From UBA1573 sp034005165 (lineage in GTDB: Bacteria; Pseudomonadota; Alphaproteobacteria; Micavibrionales; Micavibrionaceae): 64,000 bases of DNA. Both the position numbers and the translations under genes were made by a program. The notes beneath the pieces were generated by a model. The model saw only the letters and a list, made by a program, of their open reading frames with translations, did no database searches and had not been told where the DNA came from. Where the stretch lies: positions 62,001-126,000 of the forward strand of contig JAVEVE010000005.1 in assembly GCA_034005165.1 (NCBI GenBank), in the 5' to 3' direction. The first letter of the stretch is position 1. Every line of letters starts with the position of its first letter. Shown here piece after piece: positions 1 through 16,521 of the stretch.

Positions 1-44
1 GAAATCTCCGGACTCGCAGCGGGTACGGGGAAAGGGTAGTCAAA

Positions 45-458
45 ATGAGTAAAGTTCTGGCAGCGTGCCTCATGTTGGCCGCTCAGACATATTCCGTACC
101 TCCGGCAGTGATGGTTGGCATTCTACAGGTTGAGGGTGGTAACATCGGGCAACAGGTTCGCAATACCAACGGCTCATACGATTTGGGTCCTATGCAAATC
201 AATACCGTTTGGGTACCTCAATTGGCTGATTATTGGGGTGTCGATCAAATCACAGCGGCGCGCTGGGTTCGGGACGATGCGTGCACGAATATGGGAGTTG
301 CCGCTTGGATTTTGCGCTCCCATCTGGATGAGACCGGATCTCTCTCTCAGGCAATTGCCCACTATCATTCCCGCACACCAAGCAAAGGCTATGCTTACCG
401 AGCCAAGGTAATCGAGGCTATGCGCAAGAATGGCCTTATTAAAAGCGCGTCTCGTTAG
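45..458 (+). CDS. Lytic transglycosylase (SLT domain), Dot/Icm-associated
   Basis: Small peptidoglycan-cleaving enzyme that would open the murein layer for the secretion channel encoded just downstream. The 137-residue product is essentially one SLT fold: the catalytic Glu is Glu30 in QVEGG, followed by the family motif DLGPMQIN (46-53) and the HYHS segment near 106. It resembles the VirB1/TrbN-type transglycosylases of conjugation systems. ATG 45 follows a purine-rich AAAGGG, but the frame stays open to the left edge of the window with no stop, so the gene may begin outside and carry a signal peptide not visible here. The family call is firm; the start is not. Confidence 0.8.
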   Translation: MSKVLAACLMLAAQTYSVPPAVMVGILQVEGGNIGQQVRNTNGSYDLGPMQINTVWVPQLADYWGVDQITAARWVRDDACTNMGVAAWILRSHLDETGSLSQAIAHYHSRTPSKGYAYRAKVIEAMRKNGLIKSASR

Positions 459-630
459 AAAAATGGGCAAATTCCTCTAATCCTTCTGGCTTTGATGAAA
501 AATTCATTTATCATGTCGAATCTGACACGAAGACGCTTGTCTCGAGTCGGCTAAACCGCTAATGTGTTATGACTTTAGGTCGCCTTTGGCGGTCATGCAG
601 GATTTTTTTGAAAAAGGGTGTATAGACACA

Positions 631-1155
631 ATGTTCCGTTCCGTTTTCTTTGCTTTTTCAATTTGCGTTGTTTCCTTGTCTTTGGCAGCATGCGAAACAG
701 CCTCCCCGATCAAGGTAAAAGACCCGCAGCTTGTGGCTCAGCCTGATAAGGTGTCGATGATGTTGGCTCAAGCTGCTGATCGTGCATCGAATGCTCTGGA
801 AACATTGGCGGCTGTAGAACAAAAAAGAACCCCTGAAGCAAGTGTAGCCGCAATCGGAAATGTTCCTGCAGAACTTCGCCGCGCCGTGACGATCAACTGG
901 GTAGGGCCTGTGGATCCTATTACAAAAATGTTGGCAGATCGTGCCGGATATAGATTTGTTGAACTTGGCGCAAAACCTGCAACGCCGGTTGTTGTCGACG
1001 TTGCTGTAACCAACAAGCCGGTTATCGAGATTTTGAGATCCATAGGTTTGCAATTGGGGCCACGTGCGAATATTCATGTAAACTCCGCGGATAAAATTGT
1101 CGAATTGAGCTATTCTCCGGTAACGGGATTAGGTGATGTGGCTCAAGGCTACTAG
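631..1155 (+). CDS. dotD: DotD/TraH-like outer-membrane lipoprotein of type IVB secretion
   Basis: In Legionella, DotD is an outer-membrane lipoprotein that helps DotC insert the DotH ring of the core complex. Starting at ATG 631, the 174-residue protein opens with a hydrophobic stretch and a lipobox LAAC with lipidation at Cys21. The C-terminal half has the secretin-N0-like pattern of DotD. The frame is open upstream to 562, but only the 631 start puts the lipoprotein signal at the terminus. The length is close to Legionella DotD (about 163). It is followed after 35 bases by dotC, an order conserved in IncI conjugation systems (traH-traI). The call rests on size, lipobox and neighbours. Confidence 0.75.
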   Translation: MFRSVFFAFSICVVSLSLAACETASPIKVKDPQLVAQPDKVSMMLAQAADRASNALETLAAVEQKRTPEASVAAIGNVPAELRRAVTINWVGPVDPITKMLADRAGYRFVELGAKPATPVVVDVAVTNKPVIEILRSIGLQLGPRANIHVNSADKIVELSYSPVTGLGDVAQGY

Positions 1156-1190
1156 AAATTTGAGACTGGGATAGAGTTGGGATCAAACAC

Positions 1191-2084
1191 ATGGCTTCGA
1201 ATAACCTGAAAAAATATCAGAGCGAAAAGTCCAAAAAATGGATGCTGGTTGCCATCTCATGCATCGGTGTAGCTTGTAGCAGTGTTCAGGTACATGCTGC
1301 CGCGACAGAACAGGCTCAGGAACGCGATTACGAAGCTGAGGCAACTACTCCGAAGACTGTGCAGCAATTGCAGGAAATTCCTGGCTATATCGAGCGCGCA
1401 GGCCAGGAAGGATTGCCGATGGATATCAGAAAGGAAGCTTTGGAAGAAGCGGCCCTTTCTTATGGAGCACGTGGTGGTCTCGCTGCACGTAGCTACGAAA
1501 TTCGTAAAGAGCTGGATGTGCGCGCAAACTACCTCGATAAAGTTTATAATTTCCGTCAATTGCTGATCGCGGCGCCTTCAGGTTTTATGATCGAACCGCC
1601 GATCATCTCCGAGTCTTTGAATGCATTACTGATTGAAGGGGACGGGCAATCCGCTGCTGTGACAGATGCAATCTACCGGATTCATGAAAACGTAAAAATC
1701 GTCTCTGCTCCGAGAAACTGGAGAACCTATCTGGAAAGAGGATGGGGTGAAGTTGAAGAGCCTCCGGAAATCTTGCGCCCAAAGAATGAAGAAGAACGTA
1801 TGGAATGGCGCAAGAACATCAAAAAAGGGTGGGCAGAAGGATATTCTCAGGCCAGTGAAGTTTTTGAAGAAGATTTGAACAGATTGGCTTCCGATTTTGA
1901 CGGCATGGTTCGTTATAGAAAACTTTTGGCTGTAGGAATGGTTTCTCCGCCGTTTGCTCAGCAAATTGATCGTGGTGTAACGGGTGAGTCTGAAACAATG
2001 CGCGTGGGAGATCGTGCAGTTGTTATCACCGGTACGCCGCAGCTCATCTCAGGATCTCAAGAATGGCAACCCGCAAGCCGGTAA
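1191..2084 (+). CDS. dotC: DotC/TraI-like component of type IVB secretion
   Basis: DotC is a periplasmic/outer-membrane partner of DotD needed to place DotH in the core complex. The 297-residue product matches the family in length and in landmarks: a hydrophobic N-terminus, the segment FMIEPPIISES (about 125-135), the NWRTYLERGW region, a GWAEGYSQA helix and a GMVRYRKLL segment. The signal is ambiguous: Cys29 in GVAC is a weak lipobox, and VHA-AA just after it could be a type I cleavage site. Its 3' end overlaps dotB by 22 bases, which points to translational coupling. Confidence 0.85.
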   Translation: MASNNLKKYQSEKSKKWMLVAISCIGVACSSVQVHAAATEQAQERDYEAEATTPKTVQQLQEIPGYIERAGQEGLPMDIRKEALEEAALSYGARGGLAARSYEIRKELDVRANYLDKVYNFRQLLIAAPSGFMIEPPIISESLNALLIEGDGQSAAVTDAIYRIHENVKIVSAPRNWRTYLERGWGEVEEPPEILRPKNEEERMEWRKNIKKGWAEGYSQASEVFEEDLNRLASDFDGMVRYRKLLAVGMVSPPFAQQIDRGVTGESETMRVGDRAVVITGTPQLISGSQEWQPASR

Positions 2085-3223
2085 GTCTGGTCAAGGGGGA
2101 TCAGTCCCTCGTCGAAACATGGCCGGATGAACCTCATCGTTTTACTGAAGATCACGTTGATGCTTTCCTCCTTTATTGTGTGAAGAAAGGCTCATCTGAT
2201 ATTTCAATCCAGACAGACCGCCCTGTGTATACAGAGGTGCATGGTGTTCTGTATCCGTCCACATATCGTCCGCTCGATGCTGCAGATATGAATGCATTTC
2301 TGGTCAAGATTTATGGACCGGATGCACTGGCCCGTTTGGCATCGGGGAAAGATTTGGATGTCTCCTACGAAATTCGTCCTGACCGTTATTCCCGTTCCCG
2401 TTTCCGCGTAAACATCACTGCTATTTTGGCACGCGGTCGTGATGCAGCGCAGATTACGATGCGTGTGATGCCTGCAGAGCCTCCGCGCATGGAAGATTTG
2501 AATATCGAGAAGCAAATCATTGATAATTGGGCTCCGCGTCAAGGTATGGTTGTTATCACAGGCCCGACAGGTTCGGGGAAAACAACTTTGCTCGCTGCTG
2601 GAAACCGGATGTTACTGGAACGTCCTCACGGTTGCGGAAAAATGCTGACCTATGAATCGCCGATCGAATTTGCGTACGACACAATTCATTCGCCACGTTC
2701 GCTTGTATCGCAGACGGAAATCCCGCGTCACCTGCCAGATTTTGCAGCAGGGGTCAGAAACGCTCTGCGTCGGAAACCCCAGATTATTCTGGTGGGTGAA
2801 GCGCGTGACCGTGAAACAATTTCTGCAGCAATCGAAGCCGCACAAACTGGTCACGCCGTGTATACCACGACCCACACGACAGGTGTTGCTTCGACAGTTC
2901 GTCGTATGATTTCCGCGTTCGAGAAGCAGGAGCGGACAGAGCGTGCTTATGCGCTCATGGAAACTATGCGCATGATTGTAACACAAGCGCTCGTTCCGAA
3001 AGTAAATGGCGGACGTGTTGGCGTTCGCGAATGGATGGTTTTCCCGGATGAAGTGCGGGAAAAGCTTCTGGATATGGACCCAGAGCAGTGGAGTGTGGAA
3101 ATTCAAAGGATGATCCCGTTCTATGGGCAAACAATGAATAAATCCGCAACAATCATCTTCGAAAAAGGCATTATTGAGAAACGCTTCTACCTGCTTCTGA
3201 CGGCAGGTGGCGGATCTGGCTAG
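2063..3223 (+). CDS. dotB: DotB/TraJ-like secretion ATPase
   Basis: Hexameric cytoplasmic ATPase of the PilT/VirB11 type that powers type IVB secretion at the inner-membrane channel. The 386-residue protein has the Walker A motif GPTGSGKTT at 167-175, a Walker B/Asp-box region LVGEARDRET near 243-252, and a His box TTTHTT further on. The N-terminal domain carries the QTDRPVYTEVHG segment typical of DotB. The length is close to Legionella DotB (about 377). The start at 2063 lies inside the end of dotC. This is the clearest Dot/Icm gene of the block. Confidence 0.92.
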   Translation: MATRKPVSLVKGDQSLVETWPDEPHRFTEDHVDAFLLYCVKKGSSDISIQTDRPVYTEVHGVLYPSTYRPLDAADMNAFLVKIYGPDALARLASGKDLDVSYEIRPDRYSRSRFRVNITAILARGRDAAQITMRVMPAEPPRMEDLNIEKQIIDNWAPRQGMVVITGPTGSGKTTLLAAGNRMLLERPHGCGKMLTYESPIEFAYDTIHSPRSLVSQTEIPRHLPDFAAGVRNALRRKPQIILVGEARDRETISAAIEAAQTGHAVYTTTHTTGVASTVRRMISAFEKQERTERAYALMETMRMIVTQALVPKVNGGRVGVREWMVFPDEVREKLLDMDPEQWSVEIQRMIPFYGQTMNKSATIIFEKGIIEKRFYLLLTAGGGSG

Positions 3224-3289
3224 GCTTTTCGGGTATAGAAAAGCCACAATATTAACCTTTCAAACAGGATTTCGGGATAAACTTCTTAC

Positions 3290-3592
3290 ATGGCTAATCA
3301 GGTTGCAGATTTTCAGGAACAGGTAAATTGGCACTGGAGAAATTCCATGCGCCCTGTCCGTTTCTTTGGATTTGATGTGCGCGCTATTATCCCGTTTTGC
3401 GTACTGCTGTTTTATGCGCGCCTTTCAACCCTCATCATATGCCTGATTGTAACGGTTTTTTTCTGGTTGTTGGAAAAGAAGGGTCTGACATTCCCTGCGG
3501 CATTACGCTCTTCGCGCCTGTTTTTTTTCGGAAATTATCGCCCTGGTTTGACAAAATTTCGACACAGAAAGCTCAAAGACTACGGCCGTTAA
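3290..3592 (+). CDS. icmT: IcmT/TraK-like membrane protein
   Basis: Small inner-membrane component of Dot/Icm systems. The 100-residue product shows the family signature HWRNSMRPVRFFGFDVRAI (about 15-34), followed by two hydrophobic segments (about 35-60) and a basic tail. It is slightly longer than Legionella IcmT (86). It lies 66 bases after dotB, the same relative position as traK after traJ in IncI plasmids. Later icm genes such as icmS are not seen downstream. Confidence 0.8.
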   Translation: MANQVADFQEQVNWHWRNSMRPVRFFGFDVRAIIPFCVLLFYARLSTLIICLIVTVFFWLLEKKGLTFPAALRSSRLFFFGNYRPGLTKFRHRKLKDYGR

Positions 3593-3740
3593 AGCACAAA
3601 CAGATGATGCCTACCCCGCGAGATCGAAAAGCCTGTGGGAGAGGAGGATTTCACTACATTGTTTCTTGAGTTTTCCCGTGACCAACCTTATGGTATGAGT
3701 TACGGAAGTTTAGGATTTTATACGTGGTAAGCTGGAGTAA

Positions 3741-4691
3741 ATGATGCCATCCAAGAAATTAGCGTTCTCGACCTTTTTTGTTGCCGGTCTGATCGGGCTG
3801 CCGATGATGGCTCATGCCGGATTTGATTGGACACCGTCTCCTATAAAAACATCTCCTGTACAACAATCAGGACAGCAGCAGGCTCCAGTCGCTGAAGGTC
3901 CGCTTACTCCTGAGCCCGATGCAGTTATGGAGGCCCCGCCTGTACCCGTAACAAATGTGGATTCCCAAGAGCTTCCACCTCCTGGAATAATGGCCACTCC
4001 CTCAGAGGATGTGGCTCTGGCTCCTGTGCAAGGGCCTGTCTTTGAAGAACAGCCTCCTGTAGAATTGGTTGATACACGGACATCGCCACTTCCGGCTCCT
4101 GTTGATGACGCAGCCATTCTTGAAGGGTTTGGTAAAGAAATTCCTCTGGCATTAGCTTTGCGTGATATTGTTCCGTCCGAATATGCCTATTCGTTTGCAG
4201 ATAATTCTTATGCGGGGCGCATTGTGTCCTGGCGTGGCGGAAAGCCATGGCAATATGTTCTTAATGATGCTTTGGCCAATCAGGGGCTGACATCGATTAT
4301 GGCCGGAAATGCAGTTGTGATTGAATCAATTGATGCTGTGAAGGCCCGTCAAATGGACGCTGCCGCCAAGACTGCTATATCCGGAGAGTTTGTAGCAGCG
4401 GCAGAAAAACCTTCTGTTCCAGTTATGAAAATCGGTATCACGAGAACGTGGCAAGGCCGTCCGGGCTACACTTTGAAAGAAGTTGTAGGGGATTGGTCAA
4501 AATTGGCGAATGTCGAGCTGGAATGGCAAAGCCCCTACGACTATCCGATCAATTCGTCATTTAATTATGAAGGCACATTCGAAGAGGCTGTCCGTAACCT
4601 TCTTTCCCAGTATTCCAGAGAAACTCCGCGTCCTCGTGGTCGTCTGTATCCAAACCTACCGACCGGCCCATCGGTTCTGATGATCAACTAG
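3741..4691 (+). CDS. Secreted protein with TcpQ-like C-terminal domain
   Basis: A signal peptide ends near Ala26 (MMAHA). A Pro-rich linker of about 100 residues follows, then two related-looking small domains: residues ~130-205 (IPLALALRDIVPSEYAYSF) and ~225-316 (TWQGRPGYTLKEVVGDW). The second has the look of TcpQ/secretin-N0-type domains that anchor secretin or pilus channels in the periplasm. The gene ends the dot block and is followed directly by a strong terminator. It may supply an outer-membrane-ring function in place of a missing DotH/DotK, which is inference. GGAG lies 5 bases before ATG 3741. Confidence 0.6.
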   Translation: MMPSKKLAFSTFFVAGLIGLPMMAHAGFDWTPSPIKTSPVQQSGQQQAPVAEGPLTPEPDAVMEAPPVPVTNVDSQELPPPGIMATPSEDVALAPVQGPVFEEQPPVELVDTRTSPLPAPVDDAAILEGFGKEIPLALALRDIVPSEYAYSFADNSYAGRIVSWRGGKPWQYVLNDALANQGLTSIMAGNAVVIESIDAVKARQMDAAAKTAISGEFVAAAEKPSVPVMKIGITRTWQGRPGYTLKEVVGDWSKLANVELEWQSPYDYPINSSFNYEGTFEEAVRNLLSQYSRETPRPRGRLYPNLPTGPSVLMIN

Positions 4692-4701
4692 AAAGATTAT
4701 A

Positions 4702-4734
4702 AGCCCGCCGCCCTAGGTTCGGCGGGTTTTTTTA
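4702..4734 (+). terminator. Rho-independent terminator of the dot block
   Basis: CCCGCCG (4704-4710) pairs with CGGCGGG (4720-4726) and is followed by a run of seven T. It separates the secretion block from the rplJ promoter. Confidence 0.85.
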
Positions 4735-4743
4735 TGTTTTTTA

Positions 4744-4772
4744 TTGACGAGCATCCTTCTTTCCCCTATAAA
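4744..4772 (+). promoter_or_regulatory. Sigma-70 promoter for rplJL
   Basis: TTGACG (4744-4749) and TATAAA (4767-4772) are separated by exactly 17 bases. It sits right after the dot terminator and about 200 bases before rplJ, so rplJL has its own promoter here. Confidence 0.8.
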
Positions 4773-4973
4773 CCCCACATTCCTGTCCAGGACTACAGGC
4801 TTTCTGAGCGCTCAGGCGTAATGAAAATAAAGGGAAACCACCTGTATAGATAGGCCGATCAAGATTAGAGCTGCCCATAGCGGGCTGTAACAATTCTGTT
4901 TGGTTTTATCGGGTTTTTGGGTAGGCGGCTTTAGGGCCGCTTTTTTATTGGTGAAACACGAAGGAGGTACGCG
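4773..4973 (+). promoter_or_regulatory. L10-type mRNA leader with attenuator hairpin
   Basis: A 200-base untranslated leader precedes rplJ, the usual place for autoregulation by the L10–L12 complex. It ends with a GCGGC/GCCGC hairpin (4925-4940) followed by six T, 28 bases before the start codon. This could act as an attenuator. The L10-binding fold is inferred from position, not proven. Confidence 0.6.
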
Positions 4974-5465
4974 ATGGATCGCGCACAAAAACAGACAGAG
5001 ATTGATACAATCAAATCAACTCTCGAAGCATCCGAAATCGTGATCGTCAGCCACAACACGGGCATGACCGTGGCACAAGTGACCGAGCTCCGCAAAGGTC
5101 TTCGTGCTGCAGGTGCACGTTACAAAGTGAACAAAAACACTTTGGCTAAGATTGCAATTAAAGGAACTAAATACGAAGGTATCGAGGACTTGCTCTCAGG
5201 TCCAACCGGTCTTTCGACAACAACTGAAGAGCCTTTGGCAGTTGCCAAAACAGTTTACGAATTTGCCAAAAAATATGACGGCAAACTCGTTATTCTTGGC
5301 GGATACTTCGGAGACATGAAATTAGACTCTGCTGCTGTTGAAAAATTGGCAAAACTGCCAACACTCAACGAAATCCGCGGCACATTGGTTGGTCTTATTC
5401 AGGCTCCAGCCGCTCAGCTGGCTCGTCTGGCTCAAGCATATGCCGATAAACCGGCCGATGCTTAA
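4974..5465 (+). CDS. rplJ: 50S ribosomal protein L10
   Basis: L10 anchors the L7/L12 stalk on 23S rRNA and represses its own mRNA when in excess. The 163-residue protein has the expected N-terminal rRNA-binding domain (start MDRAQKQTEI, KVNKNTLAK near 60) and the C-terminal helix that binds L12 dimers (LARLAQAYADK). AAGGAGG precedes ATG 4974. The usual upstream partners rplK-rplA, nusG and secE are absent; a dot secretion block stands there instead. rplL follows after 47 bases. Confidence 0.97.
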   Translation: MDRAQKQTEIDTIKSTLEASEIVIVSHNTGMTVAQVTELRKGLRAAGARYKVNKNTLAKIAIKGTKYEGIEDLLSGPTGLSTTTEEPLAVAKTVYEFAKKYDGKLVILGGYFGDMKLDSAAVEKLAKLPTLNEIRGTLVGLIQAPAAQLARLAQAYADKPADA

Positions 5466-5512
5466 TTTTGAAATTTGTAGCTTATTTTTATTATATTAAA
5501 GGAGATTGAATT

Positions 5513-5881
5513 ATGGCTGCTAACTTGGAAAAAATCGTAGAAGACCTCTCAGCATTGACAGTGATCGAAGCTGCTGAATTGGCAAAACTTCTTGAAGAAA
5601 AATGGGGCGTATCTGCTGCTGCTCCTGTTGCTGTTGCTGCTGCTGGCGGCGCTGCACCTGCAGAAGAAAAAGATAGCTTCGACATCGTTCTTGAAGCTGC
5701 GGGCGACAACAAAATCGGCGTGATTAAAGTTGTTCGTGAAATCACCGGTCTGGGTCTTAAAGAAGCAAAAGACCTCGTTGAAGGTGCTCCAAAACCAGTT
5801 AAAGAAGGCGCAGCAAAAGGTGAAGCTGAAGAAATCAAAAAGAAACTCGAAGACGCTGGTGCAAAGGTTGCCCTCAAGTAA
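5513..5881 (+). CDS. rplL: 50S ribosomal protein L7/L12
   Basis: Stalk protein present in several copies per ribosome; it recruits translational GTPases. The 122-residue product has the dimerising N-terminal domain (LEKIVEDLSALTVIEAAEL), an Ala-rich hinge at about 38-52, and the conserved C-terminal factor-binding domain (GLKEAKDLVEGAPKPVKEG). AAGGAG lies 9 bases before the ATG. A strong terminator follows, so unlike most bacteria it does not read directly into rpoB. Confidence 0.97.
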   Translation: MAANLEKIVEDLSALTVIEAAELAKLLEEKWGVSAAAPVAVAAAGGAAPAEEKDSFDIVLEAAGDNKIGVIKVVREITGLGLKEAKDLVEGAPKPVKEGAAKGEAEEIKKKLEDAGAKVALK

Positions 5882-5919
5882 TTCGGCAAGTAGTTTTCGG
5901 ATTTCCGATAAAATTCAAA

Positions 5920-5946
5920 ACACCCTCCCTTTCGGGGGGTGTTTTT
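5920..5946 (+). terminator. Terminator after rplL
   Basis: ACACCCTCC pairs with GGGGGGTGT across a short CTTTC loop, followed by five T. It ends the rplJL unit. Confidence 0.85.
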
Positions 5947-5995
5947 CTTTTGGGTTAACCTTTTAGTATCAACTGGCTTGCTAGAATGATCCGTT

Positions 5996-7081
5996 ATGCA
6001 GATTGACCAATCCTACGCAGCCAACAGGAATAATTTTCGTGACGCCGCCGACAGGTCTGGCGCGCGCCTAAAATCAATCCCGCATATCTCGGGCAATGAC
6101 CTCTATACAGACATCGCACTGCTTGGCGATGAGACAGCAAAACATGTCGTGGTCATAACCTCAGGCCTTCACGGTGTCGAACTGCCAGCAGGATCACTCG
6201 CACAACAAATCCTGATGTCCAAACTAAGACCAGAGCATTTAAAAGACACAAGATATGTGCTCGTTCATGCCCTCAACCCCTATGGCGCAGCTCATGCCCT
6301 GCGCACGGATATGGATGATCAGGGTGGGCGAAACATAGATCCTGCAAGGAATTTTATAAATTTTGAAACATTTGATCGGACATTATTTCAGGCTGATCTA
6401 CGGATTGCATCTGCCTTCGACAGGGCCGAGCTATCAAGTGGCTCTTTAACCACGATGTGGGCGCGGCTGCTTTACACGGCCTTTGTCGAACAAGGTCAAA
6501 ACGAATTCAAACGCCAATTTGTGCGCGGACAATATTCGAACCCGATCTTGCCCTATTACGGCGGGGGAAGGCCAAGCTGTACACGCCTCACTTGGGAAAA
6601 AATTATAGAAGAAGACATCTTCAAACCCCACGTCGAGACCATCACACATTTTGATGTCCACACAGGCGACGGCCCGTTCGGCGGCCTGCAACATTATTTG
6701 TGCAATAAGGCAGGCCCGCACACCAAAGAGCTGTGTTTAAGGCTCACAACACCCGACAAAATAAAAACCACCGACGATTATTTCGCCGAAGTCATCGGGG
6801 ATATCGGTGACCACTGGGCGGAATTTCCTGAGGTCAAAGGCAAAACAATCTTCCCTGTAACCCTAGAATTCGGAACAACCCAAGCCCGTATCCCCGGCAT
6901 CGATGTCTTGGGCGCTATCCTTAACCGCACATTGCTGGCGGAAAAATACGGGGACACCCACCCCAACAAGGAAGACATCATCCGAAAAATGCGCACAGCC
7001 TTCACCCCCACCCAAGAAGACTGGGCCTACGCCGTCATCGCCCAATGCCACGACCTGTGGGATAAGTTCCTGAAACTCTAA
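5996..7081 (+). CDS. DUF2817 family metallo-carboxypeptidase-like hydrolase
   Basis: M14-like zinc hydrolase of unknown substrate, probably cytoplasmic since no signal peptide is seen. The 361-residue protein shows the zinc pair His59/Glu62 in GLHGVE, a third ligand His222 in FDVHTGDG, and a candidate catalytic Glu291 in TLEFGTT; NPYGAAHALRTD and GRNIDPARNF are family signatures. It stands between rplL and rpoB, where most bacteria have no gene. Its codons favour C at the third position, unlike the ribosomal genes beside it but like rsmB and alr in this window, so this is weak evidence for recent transfer. Confidence 0.8.
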   Translation: MQIDQSYAANRNNFRDAADRSGARLKSIPHISGNDLYTDIALLGDETAKHVVVITSGLHGVELPAGSLAQQILMSKLRPEHLKDTRYVLVHALNPYGAAHALRTDMDDQGGRNIDPARNFINFETFDRTLFQADLRIASAFDRAELSSGSLTTMWARLLYTAFVEQGQNEFKRQFVRGQYSNPILPYYGGGRPSCTRLTWEKIIEEDIFKPHVETITHFDVHTGDGPFGGLQHYLCNKAGPHTKELCLRLTTPDKIKTTDDYFAEVIGDIGDHWAEFPEVKGKTIFPVTLEFGTTQARIPGIDVLGAILNRTLLAEKYGDTHPNKEDIIRKMRTAFTPTQEDWAYAVIAQCHDLWDKFLKL

Positions 7082-7159
7082 ATCATGTACGCGCATCTTC
7101 CCGTACGTTTTAAGCCATTCTGTATAGTTCGTTTGCGTGATTTTCCATTTTTTATCCCG

Positions 7160-7221
7160 AAAAAGCCCTTGAAAGGGCAAAACGTTCGCAGCAAAAATCC
7201 CTGCCCAAAATAGGACAGGGA
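7160..7221 (-). terminator. Two tandem minus-strand terminators
   Basis: Read on the minus strand, the first hairpin is CCCTG…CAGGG (7197-7221) followed by five T (complement of 7193-7197). The second is GCCCTTTCAAGGGC (7165-7178) followed by T's (complement of 7160-7164). They lie just downstream of the minus-strand gene 7304-7558 and face the 3' end of the DUF2817 gene. Confidence 0.7.
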
Positions 7222-7303
7222 GCAGAGCGCATTCTGTACGCTTCAAAATCCTAACCCAAACCTTATAAAAAGTAAAGGATTTTATTCCTAAAATTAAGCG
7301 GGG

Positions 7304-7558
7304 CTATCTGGGGGCGCAGACTTGAAAGAAGGGAGTATTACGTGTGCAAGTCTCACCGGATGGTGTGTCATACCGATACGCAAAATGCGGACCGGGCCCT
7401 GTCACGATCAAATGGGAATTGGTAGAGCCTTCAGGAATGGAGGCTTTTACCCAAAAACTACTAGCGAGGATCACTGGCAGTCCTGCCAAAGCAACGGCTG
7501 CAGAGAGTTTGCTAAGTGGGTGACTGCAAGCATTTTTAAACTGTGAAACTGGATTCAT
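7304..7558 (-). CDS. Small secreted protein, unknown family
   Basis: An 84-residue product I do not recognise. A hydrophobic signal-like stretch runs from about residue 17 to 38 (SKLSAAVALAGLPVILASS). A short mature part follows with two Cys (71 and 81) that could form a disulfide, and Tyr/Pro/Gly-rich sequence. It is supported as a gene by a complete set of signals on the minus strand: a TTGACA-17-TATTTA promoter, GGGAGG just before ATG 7558, and two terminators downstream. It is transcribed away from rpoB in the unusual rplL–rpoB gap. The function is open; a secreted or periplasmic location is inferred. Confidence 0.65.
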   Translation of the reverse strand: MNPVSQFKNACSHPLSKLSAAVALAGLPVILASSFWVKASIPEGSTNSHLIVTGPGPHFAYRYDTPSGETCTRNTPFFQVCAPR

Positions 7559-7586
7559 CTATATCCTCCCGAAAAACCACATTCTG

Positions 7587-7615
7587 TAAATAAAGAAATT
7601 CTTTACAAATGTCAA
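7587..7615 (-). promoter_or_regulatory. Promoter of the small minus-strand gene
   Basis: On the minus strand TTGACA (complement of 7610-7615) and TATTTA (complement of 7587-7592) are 17 bases apart. The -10 lies about 28 bases before ATG 7558. Confidence 0.75.
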
Positions 7616-7869
7616 TTTTTTCTCTGGACAACCCCGAATCAATTCGTTAAAACCGCTTACCCAACAGAAGTACGCGAGTTTTCTGTTGTGTTTATTTTGC
7701 GGACCCAAGGGAAAATTAAGTCGAATTCATTCAAGTATTGTCTCATGTACTCATCTGGCAAACCGCAAGGCCATGCGTGATACAAGAGAACGGGTCGAAT
7801 GATAGGCGATTTTTCCGATTATTTTGAAATTACTGAACACTTTTGTTTCAGACGTTTAAGGGCCAAAAC
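7616..7869 (+). other. rpoB upstream region
   Basis: About 250 bases without a convincing gene between the divergent small gene's promoter and rpoB. Because rplL has its own terminator, a promoter for rpoBC must be here or upstream, but I see no clear -35/-10 pair. The sequence is otherwise plain. Confidence 0.4.
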
Positions 7870-12123
<4,254 letters not shown>

Positions 12124-12201
12124 GAGAGAATAAGCCGATGGGTCGCATAGACCCGTCGGAAATTTGAACCAGAATTCAAACCCGTTATACGGAGCAATGT
12201 A

Positions 12202-16389
<4,188 letters not shown>

Positions 16390-16411
16390 TCATAGACAAA
16401 AAGAATCTAGA

Positions 16412-16447
16412 ATCACCCCTGACAAAAAGTCGGGGGTGATTTTTTTA
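16412..16447 (+). terminator. Terminator after rpoC
   Basis: ATCACCCC (16412-16419) pairs with GGGGTGAT (16433-16440), followed by a T tract. It ends the rpoBC unit. Confidence 0.9.
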
Positions 16448-16521
16448 TTGACCGAGATCAGGGCGATCTATTAGCTTAGTTTTCAGAAAAAAATAAAACA
16501 TAACATAACAGGGAATATCTC

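Noticed and set aside
3397..3669. Second plus-strand frame overlapping icmT
   Set aside because: It is a shifted frame of icmT and its 3' spacer with no ribosome site.
5996..7081. Recent horizontal transfer of the DUF2817 gene on codon use alone
   Set aside because: rsmB and alr in the same window show a similar C-ending codon preference, so the contrast is mainly with highly expressed ribosomal genes.
6863..7246. Minus-strand frame with a hydrophobic start between the DUF2817 gene and the small secreted gene
   Set aside because: It starts with TTG, runs mostly antisense to the DUF2817 gene, and its first codons contain the two minus-strand terminators.
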